A stretch of DNA of 34,837 bases. It comes from Oscillospiraceae bacterium. GTDB taxonomy: Bacteria; Bacillota; Clostridia; Saccharofermentanales; Fastidiosipilaceae. Positions 16,795 to 25,248 of the stretch are shown here, in pieces. The stretch is from assembly GCA_028704415.1 (NCBI GenBank), contig JAQWFM010000023.1, positions 1 through 34,837 of the forward strand. Direction: 5' to 3'. The notes below the pieces were generated by a model, which saw only the letters and a program-made list of their open reading frames with translations, did no database searches and was not told where the DNA came from. The stretch's first letter is position 1. Each line of letters starts with the position of its first letter. The position numbers were made by a program, and so were the translations under genes.

Positions 16795-17457
16795 ATGTAC
16801 ATTGGATTTATAAGACACGGAGAGACAGACTGGGCCAGGGCCGGCAGACTGCAAGGTCGGGAAGATATTCCGCTGAATGACAAGGGTCGCCAGCAGATAG
16901 AGGCCCTGGCCCGGACGCTTAACGGTACTGACTGGGGCCAGATTTACTGCAGCCCCTTAAGCCGGACTAAAGAAAGCGCGGCTATTATTGCCGCAGCGTT
17001 AAATCTGGACCCGCCTACCGTATTAGCAGATTTAATTGAAAGAGACTTTGGCCAGGCTGCGGGCTTAACCCTTGAGGAACGGAAAGCCTGTTTCCCGACT
17101 CAGCTCTATCCTGGGATGGAGAGCGATGCTGCCGTAAGGAAAAGAGTCCGGGCAAGCCTTGATTATATTAATCAGGCCGGCATTTTCAGCCGCAGGCGCT
17201 CCGGAAAAAGCGATGACCAGCCTGCTCTTGGTCCGCCTGCTGCCCCGTCCGGCGTGCTGGTCGTCACACATGGTGGCTGGCTGCATGAATTAGCCAATCT
17301 ATACGGTAGTGACCACGCGCAAAGCTGGCAGAAGGTCCGGCTAAAGCTGGCCGGATTCAGTCTGACAGAGTCAGTTAACGGCAAGTTGAACTTTATAACC
17401 TTTAATCAATCAGCGGCAGATATGGCGGCATCAGCCCAGGCTAAGCGTCGCGGGTGA
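16795..17457 (+). CDS. Histidine phosphatase family protein (phosphoglycerate mutase-like)
   Basis: A 220-residue cytoplasmic phosphatase. Seen: the RHGETDW motif (catalytic His8), SPLSRTKESAAIIA, the acid Glu82 (IERDFGQ) and the second His in VVTHGGW (His159). Relatives include cobalamin-pathway CobC, broad-specificity phosphatases and cofactor-dependent mutases; nothing here decides between them. The insert at about 130-150 (FSRRRSGKSDDQPALGPPAA) is a low-complexity loop. A TATAAT at 16727-16732 lies upstream but has no good -35. Its last bases run into the 25-bp repeat array. Confidence 0.85.
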   Translation: MYIGFIRHGETDWARAGRLQGREDIPLNDKGRQQIEALARTLNGTDWGQIYCSPLSRTKESAAIIAAALNLDPPTVLADLIERDFGQAAGLTLEERKACFPTQLYPGMESDAAVRKRVRASLDYINQAGIFSRRRSGKSDDQPALGPPAAPSGVLVVTHGGWLHELANLYGSDHAQSWQKVRLKLAGFSLTESVNGKLNFITFNQSAADMAASAQAKRRG

Positions 17458-17570
17458 GCCGCGGGACTCCCGCTGCGGATGACTCGCCGACCTCCCGCTG
17501 CGGATGACTCGCCGAGCTACCGCCGCGGATAACTCGCCGAGCTACCGCCGCGGATAACTCGCCGGACTAC
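17446..17570. repeat. 25-bp tandem repeat array, four clear copies plus degenerate ends
   Basis: Exact 25-base periodicity with copies at 17471-17495, 17496-17520, 17521-17545 and 17546-17570. The shared core is GCGGATRACTCGCCG, and units end in CTMC. A diverged copy at 17446-17470 (about 17 of 25 matching) overlaps the phosphatase stop codon, and a stub follows 17571. Each unit contains CTCG-C-CGA(G) and most contain CCGCGG. The array fills the gap between two convergent genes. Confidence 0.85.
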
Positions 17571-17578
17571 TGCCGCAC

Positions 17579-20500
17579 TCAAAGTTGATCCGGCTTAACA
17601 TAGAAAGCAAAATTATTCTTTCCATGCATTTTCACCTGATACATAGCCTTGTCTGCCTTTCTGTAAAGCTCAGTAAACGTATTCCCATCGAACGGACTCA
17701 CCGCCAGTCCAAGGCTGGCTGACAGCCTGACATCAGACATCATTAGTTGATTAACGCCCCTGATCAGCATTTCAGCCCGTTCAGCAACCTTTACCGGCCT
17801 GCTTTGATCCGGTAGAAAGAGGATAAATTCGTCACCGCCTAAGCGACAGGCCAGTTCCCCTTCATCCAGTTGCTGCTGTAACAGTTTAGCCACCGTAATC
17901 AGAGTTTCGTCGCCTTTAACATGTCCGTATTGATCATTAATGGCCTTAAAATTATCCAGATCCATCATCATGATCACATTATTGTCCTGACTGGCTGAGG
18001 CTTGCAGGTGAAAGTCGACTTTATCCGCAAAAGCCTGGCGGTTAAGCAGCCCAGTCAGCGGATCCGTCACCGCTAGACGCTGAATTTTCAATTTTTCGCG
18101 CTGCTTTTGGTCAATATCTTCAAATAAAAAGTAAGCCAAGATATCCTGGGTTCCCGGATAAGCGACTAATTCTATGGTCAGCTTTAACCAGCGAGAATCC
18201 TGATTCCTGAGGATTTGGCGATACTTCAGGGTCAGGCTGTGAATGCCATGCTCATAGCGCTTAAGCAGCGCCTCCAGGTTAACCCGGTTAATAAAGGCGG
18301 CCTGATCCTGCTCATAGACAAAGTCCCGCGCGTAGCGCTCCAGCCGGTCGGACAGAGTCAGGGAATCCTGTGTGGGAAACCAGGGCGCCATCAGACTGCC
18401 TGCCGTCAGCTCCATGGAGTTTTTCTGACTGATATCGCAGCGATACACGGCATACGATGATGCCAGGCGATCCCTGAGAGATTGCTGCCAATGCTTATAA
18501 AGTGCCTCTTGCTCCATCTGCCCCGTAATTTCCTTAAAAGTTATGATCGCGGAGACCGGCTTGCCGCTATCAGAAAACAGGGTTGAAAAGTGAGCTTCTA
18601 TCCAATGCCAGGCATCACCCAGCAACGTCTGATATTTGACGGTACCTTCTTTTTTCCCCTGCATAATTGATTCGTAAAAATGGCTATAGTCAGCCTGAGT
18701 TTCCGGAGAAATTCTTCCGCTGCTCACACTGCTGTAAGGCACATCTCTAAGAACTGAAGGCAGCTGGTACCTGGCATTTGCTTTAGCCGTCAAGTATAAA
18801 GTCCGGTCAGCTAACATATATCTGGCTATGGATACATTGCTGTGAAGTACAGCCAGGCGATACGCCTCCTCACTCATTTTTAACTGCTGTTCATTGTTGA
18901 CTTGCTCTGTAATATCCATCAAAAGCACATTAAAGATATATGTATGGTCATGGATCTCAGAAATACTACCGATCAGGCTGAGCCAGGAGCTCATGCCCTG
19001 TTTATGATAGACCCTGAGACGACAAGTTGCCATACGACTATGATCTTTGATTAAATTAATCAGAACACGCCGTACCACCGGGCGATCTGCTTCATAAACC
19101 AGACTGAGGGGATCTGCTTGCTTCATCAGGGTAAATTCCCGTTTACTATAGCCTAAGTATCGGTAAAAGCCTTCATTCAGGTAGAGGGTCCGTAGCCTAC
19201 CGATCTTATATTCAAATGATCCAACGCCGCCTGAAAGGCTGTCAGTCAGCAGGCGTAGCCTGGCTTCTGCTTCCCGCTGCCCACTGATATCCACGGCCGT
19301 AGCATAAAGCCAATATTTTCCATCCGGGTCCTTTTTCCGGGTCCACTCATTAAGGAACCAGCGCAGCTGACCGCAGCTGGTTTCGATCCGATATTCCATG
19401 TGGCCGTCTGTCTGGCCCGCCTGCTCAGTAAGCTCAGCCCTGACCCGGCTGCGGTCCTCGCGATAAACCAGCTTGAAAAAGCTATTGTTAAATTTAGCCA
19501 GGAATTCCGCCCTGGTGTAACCCAGTTTGTGGATAAAGCTGCTGTTAATGTAAGCAAACGTCCCGTTCGGATCAGCCGCGCACTTAAATATGCCGCCTTT
19601 CATGACATTTAACAGGGTATCCAGTTCATTAGAGATCGGAGTGTAGGTGGCATAAACCAGGAACCTGCCGGCTCCCTGATAAGCTGTGGACGCAGCAATA
19701 TGAAAGGAGCGATAGGTTTGATTGTCACAGAGGATGCGAGCCTTGACGGAAAAGTCCTGATGCATATTAATCGCAGTCTTAAGTTTATGCAGGATATCCG
19801 GGTAGTCCTCCGGATGGATGGCCTTTTCAAAGGATTCTTTCCAGTTTTCCCCTGGCTCCCGCTTTACCAGGTTCCAATAGCGCTTGTTTAAGTATAGCAG
19901 CGACAAGGTCCCTTTTTGATATTCCAAAAGCGCAGCGCCCTGTGGCAGATTATCCAGCAAGGCCTGTCTTTGTTCTTCTTCCTTATCTTCCCGGCTGTAG
20001 TCTGAAAAATAACCATTCAGCCGCTGCTGGCCCTCCGCGTCTATGGATATCCGGTAGTAAGCCTGCAGTCTGACATAACCGCCATCTCCGCAGACAAAGC
20101 GGGGCTTAATCGTGACGGTACGGCTGTTGTTCTGCAGGGCTTCATTCAGTGCCTGCCGCACCAGGGAGCGGTCTTCCGGGTGGATCCCATTGTAAGCATC
20201 AGCCTGATAAACAGCCAGAGCCTGCTGGCGGGTCAGGCCGCGCAGGCGGCAGAATTCATCATTAATGAAAAGCGGCTGGACGCGTCCTTCCCTGATTTGC
20301 ATCAGGACATAGCCGCCAGGTATATCCTGCATCATCTGAGCCCGATAACGCAAATGGCGCTGCAATTTAGCTTCATCATCCCGACGGGTCAACAAAACCG
20401 AAGCATAGTCTCCCAAGGCTGCCAGTTTACTGATGTGAGTATAATTGTTTGCGGGATTATCCACCCCCATTAAGCCGATTAACTGTTGATTGCGGCGAAG

Positions 20501-23410
20501 CGGAACCAGCATGAAAGCTTGAAGGTGATATTGGGTAATGAGATCCTGGTAAAAGGTTTTGTCCTGCAACTCTGCTAAATGACAGCCGTCAATATATTGA
20601 CCTTGTCTGAGCTGCTTAAGCCAGGGCTCGTCAACCGTGACCGGCAGGGCCTGCATTTGTTCCTTTCTTGCTGCCAAGCCCGGCGCAACCATTTCGTAAG
20701 TATTATTCAAAAATTGTCCGGTCGGATCAAATTCAAAAATATAGCTGCGGGAGGCCTTTAAATAGATCAGCAAGTTATGCAGCATGGCGTTCAGGCCCTT
20801 TTGCGGGTCAGTCTGGCTTAAAATTTCATGGGCAATTTCATTAAGGAAGCGCAGATTATCCGCTACCTCCCGATGTTCGGTGATATTAACGATGACGGAA
20901 ATGCTGGCTGGCACCGTGATCCCAACGATCCGGCAGATTGAATAACTGCCATGCAACCAGATTTCCCGCCCATCACGCCGTCTGATGCGATATTGAATCT
21001 GAACAGGCTTTGCATCTTTGCGGTTAATATCCAGGGCAGCTTGCACGGCCGGGCGATCCGCGGGATTAATCAAGGATAGCATTCCCCCGGGGACTTCTTT
21101 ATGAAATTGTTTTTTTGTATAGCCTAATACACTATAGTATTCATTGTTGGCAAAGATGTAGTGGATCTCATCCGGCTCTAAAGCTACTGCTGCGACACCG
21201 GCATTGACATTACTAAGAATAGCCTGCAATTGGGAAGCCACTTCCTGTTCCCTTAGCTGGGCCAGATGCTGCTGGGTGACGTCATTGGCTACCGCCATTT
21301 GCACCGGTACAGGATAAGCTGGCAAATTAATGTTGGACAAAGTATTTTGTAACCAACGGATACTGCCATCACGCCGGATAATCCTATAGTTTAAAGATAC
21401 ATCCTTGCCGCTTTGATGGGCCTTATTAACCAGGGCCCTGACCCGCTCCCTGTCCTCCGGATGCACAAAGTCATAGGCAGAATCGAGTTCGTTTTTGTAT
21501 TGCTCCCTGGTATAGCCAATGATTTGATAAAACTGTTCATTAGCATACAAAAGCAGCGGCTGCCCCTCTGATATAAGCGAGGTTGTGACACTGCCCTGGA
21601 TACTGTTCATAATAATCTGCAGTTGCTCAGCGGTAGCTTTTAACTGACTTTCAGTTTCTCTAGCCCGCGCCTCGGCCTGCCGCAGCTCGGTCACATTTTC
21701 AACCATGCAGTAAACCAATAAGCGGTCACCACTGGTGGCGATCACCCGCACAGCCAGGCGAAGATAGACATCAGCCGGACAGCCGGGCAGATTGACGAAG
21801 TGGTATTCATCCGTATACTCCTCGCCTTTTTGTCTGGATTGTTCCATCCGGTCCAAAAACAAGTCCCGGCTGGCCAGCGGCATGTAATCAAACCAGTTCA
21901 GCTTCAAGGCGAGCAGGATATCCATACCGGTCTGGTTCATAATGCCGACGTATTTTTCATTGGCGCGCAGAACTTCAATCTGCTGCTGATATACTTCTAA
22001 AATACAAGCACCGCCAATGTAGCTGTTAAAAATAAGGGTATCGATGCTGTTAGGATCCCAAAATGAATTGGTGCTCAGGTTCTGGACGGTCTTAAGAACC
22101 TCCAGCTGATACTCGTTGTTTGTGCTGAACGCCAGGGACTGGTATTGATCTACCGGCATAGGTTTGGCATATAAGTACCCCTGAAGATAGACACAGCCAA
22201 TGGATTTCAAAAAATTGGCCTGATCCAGGGTTTCTACCCCTTCCGCGATCACGGCCATATCCAGCCATTTAGCCATGCGGATCACCGATTCCAGAATATT
22301 CCCGCCCCGTTTAAAATCCCGCCGGCCCTCTAAAAATCTCATGTCCAGCTTGATCATATCCGCGGGGACATCCTTTAAGGTGTTCAGCGAAGAATAGCCA
22401 CTGCCGAAATCATCGATTTCCACAAAAATGTTCAGCTGTTTTAATTGCTTAATGACTGCGGCAATAAGTTCAGGGGAGCGGGAAAATGCTGATTCAGTAA
22501 TTTCCAGGCGCAGTAAATTTACCGGAACCGCGTACTTAGCCAGATAGTCGGTTAATGTGGCGATAAAATCATTCATCAGGACATCGTAGCGTGATACATT
22601 GACTGATATCGGCAACGGCTTATAGCCAGCCTGCAGCCATTGATGTAACAATTGGCATACCGTGCACCAGACATACTTATCCAGTTCATAGATAAAGCCG
22701 TTCCGCTCAAATACCGGTATAAAGTCACCGGGCGAAATCAGGGTCCCGCTGTCAGCCCGGCGCCATCTGACTAACGCTTCAGCCCCAATCAACGCGCCGC
22801 TGGCGTGATTATACTGAGGCTGATACCAGACTTCAAACTCACCATGGTCCAGCGCGTCTTTCATTTCCGAAACCATGCGTTGTTCCTTCAACAGCTGCTC
22901 CCGCATGCTCTCCTGATAGTCTGCCAGGGATACATCATAGCGGCCTTTAATGGAGTTTTCTGCCAGGACTGCCCGGTCATACAGCGCCGAAACGGAAAGA
23001 TGCGGACTATTAATGCTGATCCGGCCCATCCTGAATTTTAACTTCTGGTTAAGGCAGGCCGGCATGGTTAACTGCTGAAAACAATCCCTCAAGATAGGCG
23101 AATCGCTTTTATCGGCGGGGTAAAGCGCCGCAAAGCGGTCCCCTCCATAACGGCAACAGATCCCGCCCAACTTACCAACACAATCCCGCAGGGTATTGGC
23201 TATGTAGACAAGCACTTCATCACCTTTAGCGGTGCCGTACTGATCATTGACTATTTTGAACTGCTCAATGTTGGTGCTAAGGAGCTGATAATAGCCGGGC
23301 TTATGACTATGAATCAATTTATCCGCTTCAACAAAAAAAGCATCCCGGTTATATAGACCTGTCAGCCGGTCAAGGCTATGCAAACCAGCCTCTATCAGCT
23401 TTTCGCGCAA
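17579..23410 (-). CDS. Giant GGDEF-EAL-(PAS/GAF)n-GGDEF c-di-GMP enzyme, main reading frame
   Basis: An open frame of 1943 codons without membrane segments. Order: degenerate GGDEF (10-165; YGGDRF at 88-93). Then EAL phosphodiesterase (180-425) with its key residues: AEAL, SVNVSR, LEITES, EIDDFGSGYSS, MIKLD, AEGVET and QGYLYAKP. Then PAS-like domains at about 455-575, 595-715 and 730-850, a GAF domain (860-1010), and six more PAS-like domains (about 1020-1770). Last is an intact GGDEF (1778-1940; DPLTGLLNR, LGGDEF at 1857-1862, no RxxD). It therefore looks able both to make and to degrade c-di-GMP under multi-sensor control. The first in-frame start (TTG, 23408-23410) has no ribosome site. 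The frame is open upstream to a UGA at 23588-23590, beyond which the same frame encodes a receiver domain, so this is the larger part of one interrupted gene. Confidence 0.85.
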   Translation of the reverse strand: MREKLIEAGLHSLDRLTGLYNRDAFFVEADKLIHSHKPGYYQLLSTNIEQFKIVNDQYGTAKGDEVLVYIANTLRDCVGKLGGICCRYGGDRFAALYPADKSDSPILRDCFQQLTMPACLNQKLKFRMGRISINSPHLSVSALYDRAVLAENSIKGRYDVSLADYQESMREQLLKEQRMVSEMKDALDHGEFEVWYQPQYNHASGALIGAEALVRWRRADSGTLISPGDFIPVFERNGFIYELDKYVWCTVCQLLHQWLQAGYKPLPISVNVSRYDVLMNDFIATLTDYLAKYAVPVNLLRLEITESAFSRSPELIAAVIKQLKQLNIFVEIDDFGSGYSSLNTLKDVPADMIKLDMRFLEGRRDFKRGGNILESVIRMAKWLDMAVIAEGVETLDQANFLKSIGCVYLQGYLYAKPMPVDQYQSLAFSTNNEYQLEVLKTVQNLSTNSFWDPNSIDTLIFNSYIGGACILEVYQQQIEVLRANEKYVGIMNQTGMDILLALKLNWFDYMPLASRDLFLDRMEQSRQKGEEYTDEYHFVNLPGCPADVYLRLAVRVIATSGDRLLVYCMVENVTELRQAEARARETESQLKATAEQLQIIMNSIQGSVTTSLISEGQPLLLYANEQFYQIIGYTREQYKNELDSAYDFVHPEDRERVRALVNKAHQSGKDVSLNYRIIRRDGSIRWLQNTLSNINLPAYPVPVQMAVANDVTQQHLAQLREQEVASQLQAILSNVNAGVAAVALEPDEIHYIFANNEYYSVLGYTKKQFHKEVPGGMLSLINPADRPAVQAALDINRKDAKPVQIQYRIRRRDGREIWLHGSYSICRIVGITVPASISVIVNITEHREVADNLRFLNEIAHEILSQTDPQKGLNAMLHNLLIYLKASRSYIFEFDPTGQFLNNTYEMVAPGLAARKEQMQALPVTVDEPWLKQLRQGQYIDGCHLAELQDKTFYQDLITQYHLQAFMLVPLRRNQQLIGLMGVDNPANNYTHISKLAALGDYASVLLTRRDDEAKLQRHLRYRAQMMQDIPGGYVLMQIREGRVQPLFINDEFCRLRGLTRQQALAVYQADAYNGIHPEDRSLVRQALNEALQNNSRTVTIKPRFVCGDGGYVRLQAYYRISIDAEGQQRLNGYFSDYSREDKEEEQRQALLDNLPQGAALLEYQKGTLSLLYLNKRYWNLVKREPGENWKESFEKAIHPEDYPDILHKLKTAINMHQDFSVKARILCDNQTYRSFHIAASTAYQGAGRFLVYATYTPISNELDTLLNVMKGGIFKCAADPNGTFAYINSSFIHKLGYTRAEFLAKFNNSFFKLVYREDRSRVRAELTEQAGQTDGHMEYRIETSCGQLRWFLNEWTRKKDPDGKYWLYATAVDISGQREAEARLRLLTDSLSGGVGSFEYKIGRLRTLYLNEGFYRYLGYSKREFTLMKQADPLSLVYEADRPVVRRVLINLIKDHSRMATCRLRVYHKQGMSSWLSLIGSISEIHDHTYIFNVLLMDITEQVNNEQQLKMSEEAYRLAVLHSNVSIARYMLADRTLYLTAKANARYQLPSVLRDVPYSSVSSGRISPETQADYSHFYESIMQGKKEGTVKYQTLLGDAWHWIEAHFSTLFSDSGKPVSAIITFKEITGQMEQEALYKHWQQSLRDRLASSYAVYRCDISQKNSMELTAGSLMAPWFPTQDSLTLSDRLERYARDFVYEQDQAAFINRVNLEALLKRYEHGIHSLTLKYRQILRNQDSRWLKLTIELVAYPGTQDILAYFLFEDIDQKQREKLKIQRLAVTDPLTGLLNRQAFADKVDFHLQASASQDNNVIMMMDLDNFKAINDQYGHVKGDETLITVAKLLQQQLDEGELACRLGGDEFILFLPDQSRPVKVAERAEMLIRGVNQLMMSDVRLSASLGLAVSPFDGNTFTELYRKADKAMYQVKMHGKNNFAFYVKPDQL

Positions 23411-23587
23411 TTTGAGGCTGTTAGCAATTAAGGCCAGCCAGACAGCCTCCGGGCTGGCAAGACTCAGGCAGGTATTGGCGCCGGCCAGGATAGCGGCATT
23501 GCAAACCTGGTCATTGGCGCAGCCGACTAAAACCGGCAGCTCATTCAGGCAGTCCTTTTGGCGGAGATTCCGTAAGGTAAGGATCCC

Positions 23588-23770
23588 TCAGCTGTCCGCC
23601 TGGTCCAGAAGTAAGATAATCAGGTCCGCCGCCTGACAATTTTCCTGTAACCTTGCCAAAACAGCATCCATAGCTGTAGCCTGGATACAATTATATATTT
23701 GCTGAATTTGACTGTGCTGTTTAATGAAATGGGTAGGATCTGAACCAGCCACAAGCAGTGTGCGTTTCAT
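23588..23770 (-). pseudogene. N-terminal receiver-domain piece of the giant c-di-GMP gene, ended by an in-frame UGA
   Basis: Sixty codons from an ATG with GGAGG seven bases upstream. The peptide (MKRTLLVAGSDPTHF..., then AADLIILLLDQADS) resembles the first half of a response-regulator receiver domain; LLLDQADS occupies the phospho-acceptor strand. After the UGA at 23588-23590 the same frame continues for 59 codons (GILTLRNLRQ, NELPVLVGC, AAILAGANTCLS), the expected second half of the domain, straight into the GGDEF-EAL frame. The intact product would be about 2063 residues. The good ribosome site here and its absence at 23410 show that this is the true start of the gene. Confidence 0.7.
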
Positions 23771-23854
23771 CCCTGTTCCTCCACTTTTCTCTCCGTCTTA
23801 TTCAGTTTTCTTATACTTAGATTATTTTATCAGAATATATCCGTATAGATATAG

Positions 23855-23898
23855 ATAAACAAATCGGCAGGCTCAATATCATCATCAAGCTTGCCGAT
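23855..23898 (-). terminator. Rho-independent terminator after the molybdenum hydroxylase operon
   Basis: Arms at 23863-23873 (ATCGGCAGGCT) and 23888-23898 (AGCTTGCCGAT) pair over 11 positions with one G-T wobble around a 14-base loop. In the minus reading the stem is followed by TTGTTTATC. It lies about 60 bases after the FAD-subunit stop. Confidence 0.72.
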
Positions 23899-23956
23899 AT
23901 TAAATCCTGTCAATAAGCCTGAGCAGAACAACTACCTGCCTGACTCAGCGCTTAAG

Positions 23957-24778
23957 TCACCTGATCCCATTGCTGTTCAGAAAATCCTCTAAAAGGTTCA
24001 GACAGACTTCCTTACGATACTCCGCCGACACCCTGCCCTTGATGGGTGCAATAACCTCGGCATAAGAAGCCAGATATGCTGCTTTCAGCCTGCTTGCCTC
24101 CGCCAGGGTCTGCCCAATCAGCAGCTCATCCAAATCAGGGCGACGCAAAATCACCCCGCTGATCGCGCCAAACGCGGTAGCGCAGTGCTTAATCCGCCCG
24201 TCTTTAACCGTCATTAAGCCGGCAAAATCTACCCGTGAAATAGCCAGGGCCTTCCTGGCGCCAACCTTTTTATAGTAATAATGTTCCAGCCATTGAGTGG
24301 GCAGGATAATTTCCGTAATCAGTTCATCATCATGAAGGTCCAGCCGCTTGCGGTCCTGATAAAACGCCTTAATAGGGATGACGCGTTCGCCTGAAAGGCT
24401 ACTGAGTCTGATACTGGCATCAGCCACAAAAAAGATCAGCACACTGTCTGCTTTGGCGCTGCCATTCGCAATGTTACCGCCGATAGTCCCCTCATTCCGG
24501 ATAGCGGGAGCCGCGATTAACGCGATGGCCTCCTTAAGAATAGCCGGAGTCAGAGGGTGCTCCAGAAGCTGAGTATAGGTGCAGGCCGCTCCTAAATGCA
24601 GCAGCTCGTCCTTTTGCACAATCCGTTTCATTTCAGCTATCTGATTAACAAAAAGGTACACCGCGTCAGGATTGGGATTAAGCATCAGATCAGTGCCGCC
24701 GGCATAGGGGATGACCTGTTGTCGGGCGCGTATCTCCAGCGCCTCCTTAAGTGTTGCCGGACTGAATCCGTTTACCAT
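23957..24778 (-). CDS. Molybdenum hydroxylase FAD-binding subunit (XdhB/CoxM type)
   Basis: A 273-residue flavin subunit of a xanthine-dehydrogenase-type enzyme. Seen: the FAD loop VIPYAGGTDLML near the start, and IAAPAIRNEGTIGGNIANGSAKAD, the signature pyrophosphate-binding stretch of this family. The later KKVGARKALAISRV is also typical. It passes electrons from the iron-sulfur subunit to the final acceptor. It is the last gene of a three-gene operon and its start overlaps the end of the iron-sulfur gene by seven bases; GGGAGAGGG precedes ATG. The C-terminal domain is somewhat short but recognisable. Confidence 0.9.
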   Translation of the reverse strand: MVNGFSPATLKEALEIRARQQVIPYAGGTDLMLNPNPDAVYLFVNQIAEMKRIVQKDELLHLGAACTYTQLLEHPLTPAILKEAIALIAAPAIRNEGTIGGNIANGSAKADSVLIFFVADASIRLSSLSGERVIPIKAFYQDRKRLDLHDDELITEIILPTQWLEHYYYKKVGARKALAISRVDFAGLMTVKDGRIKHCATAFGAISGVILRRPDLDELLIGQTLAEASRLKAAYLASYAEVIAPIKGRVSAEYRKEVCLNLLEDFLNSNGIR

Positions 24779-25248
24779 AAGCCCTCTCCCTCCCTGGCTG
24801 CAATTTGTATTGCCTGCACGATTGCATTATAACCGGTACAACGGCACAGATTGCCGGATAACCCTGAGCGAATTTCCGTTTCAGTCGGATGGGGGTGCCT
24901 GGCTAAAACGCATTCACTGGCCAAAATCATACCCGGGATACAGTACCCGCACTGAACGGCTGAAACCGCCGCATAAGCTCGTTCTAAAACTTCAAAGCGC
25001 TTAGTCTGACTGAAGCCCTCAATCGTGGTCACCTCACAGTTGGCCACTCGTCCCATGGCAACCATACAGCTGTTGGCCAGGTGGCCATCAATCAGTACAC
25101 TGCAGGCGCCGCATTCTCCCTCATTGCAGCCACACTTAACCCCGGTTAAACGATAAGTCTGTCGCAAGACATCCAGCAGGCGATCAGCAGCTGATCCCTC
25201 ATATACAACAGACTGACCATTCAGTTTAAAAGCAATCCGTTGATTCAT
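24772..25248 (-). CDS. Molybdenum hydroxylase [2Fe-2S] subunit (XdhC/CoxS type)
   Basis: A 158-residue subunit with both cluster sites. The plant-ferredoxin-like site is KCGCNEGECGAC (Cys39, 41, 46, 49) plus Cys61. The C-terminal helical-domain site is QCGYC (Cys100, Cys103) plus NLCRCTGY (Cys135, Cys137). It links the molybdenum centre to the FAD subunit. It overlaps both neighbours by a few bases, so the three subunits are translationally coupled. GGAGG lies upstream of ATG. Confidence 0.93.
   Translation of the reverse strand: MNQRIAFKLNGQSVVYEGSAADRLLDVLRQTYRLTGVKCGCNEGECGACSVLIDGHLANSCMVAMGRVANCEVTTIEGFSQTKRFEVLERAYAAVSAVQCGYCIPGMILASECVLARHPHPTETEIRSGLSGNLCRCTGYNAIVQAIQIAAREGEGLW

Noticed and set aside
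17446-17570. CRISPR array
   Set aside because: The units are contiguous with no unique spacers, the unit is 25 bases, and no cas genes are present.
23540-23590. UGA at 23588-23590 as a selenocysteine codon or reassigned UGA
   Set aside because: No convincing stem-loop with a suitable apical loop follows the UGA, the receiver fold does not call for selenocysteine there, and many intact genes in the window end in UGA.
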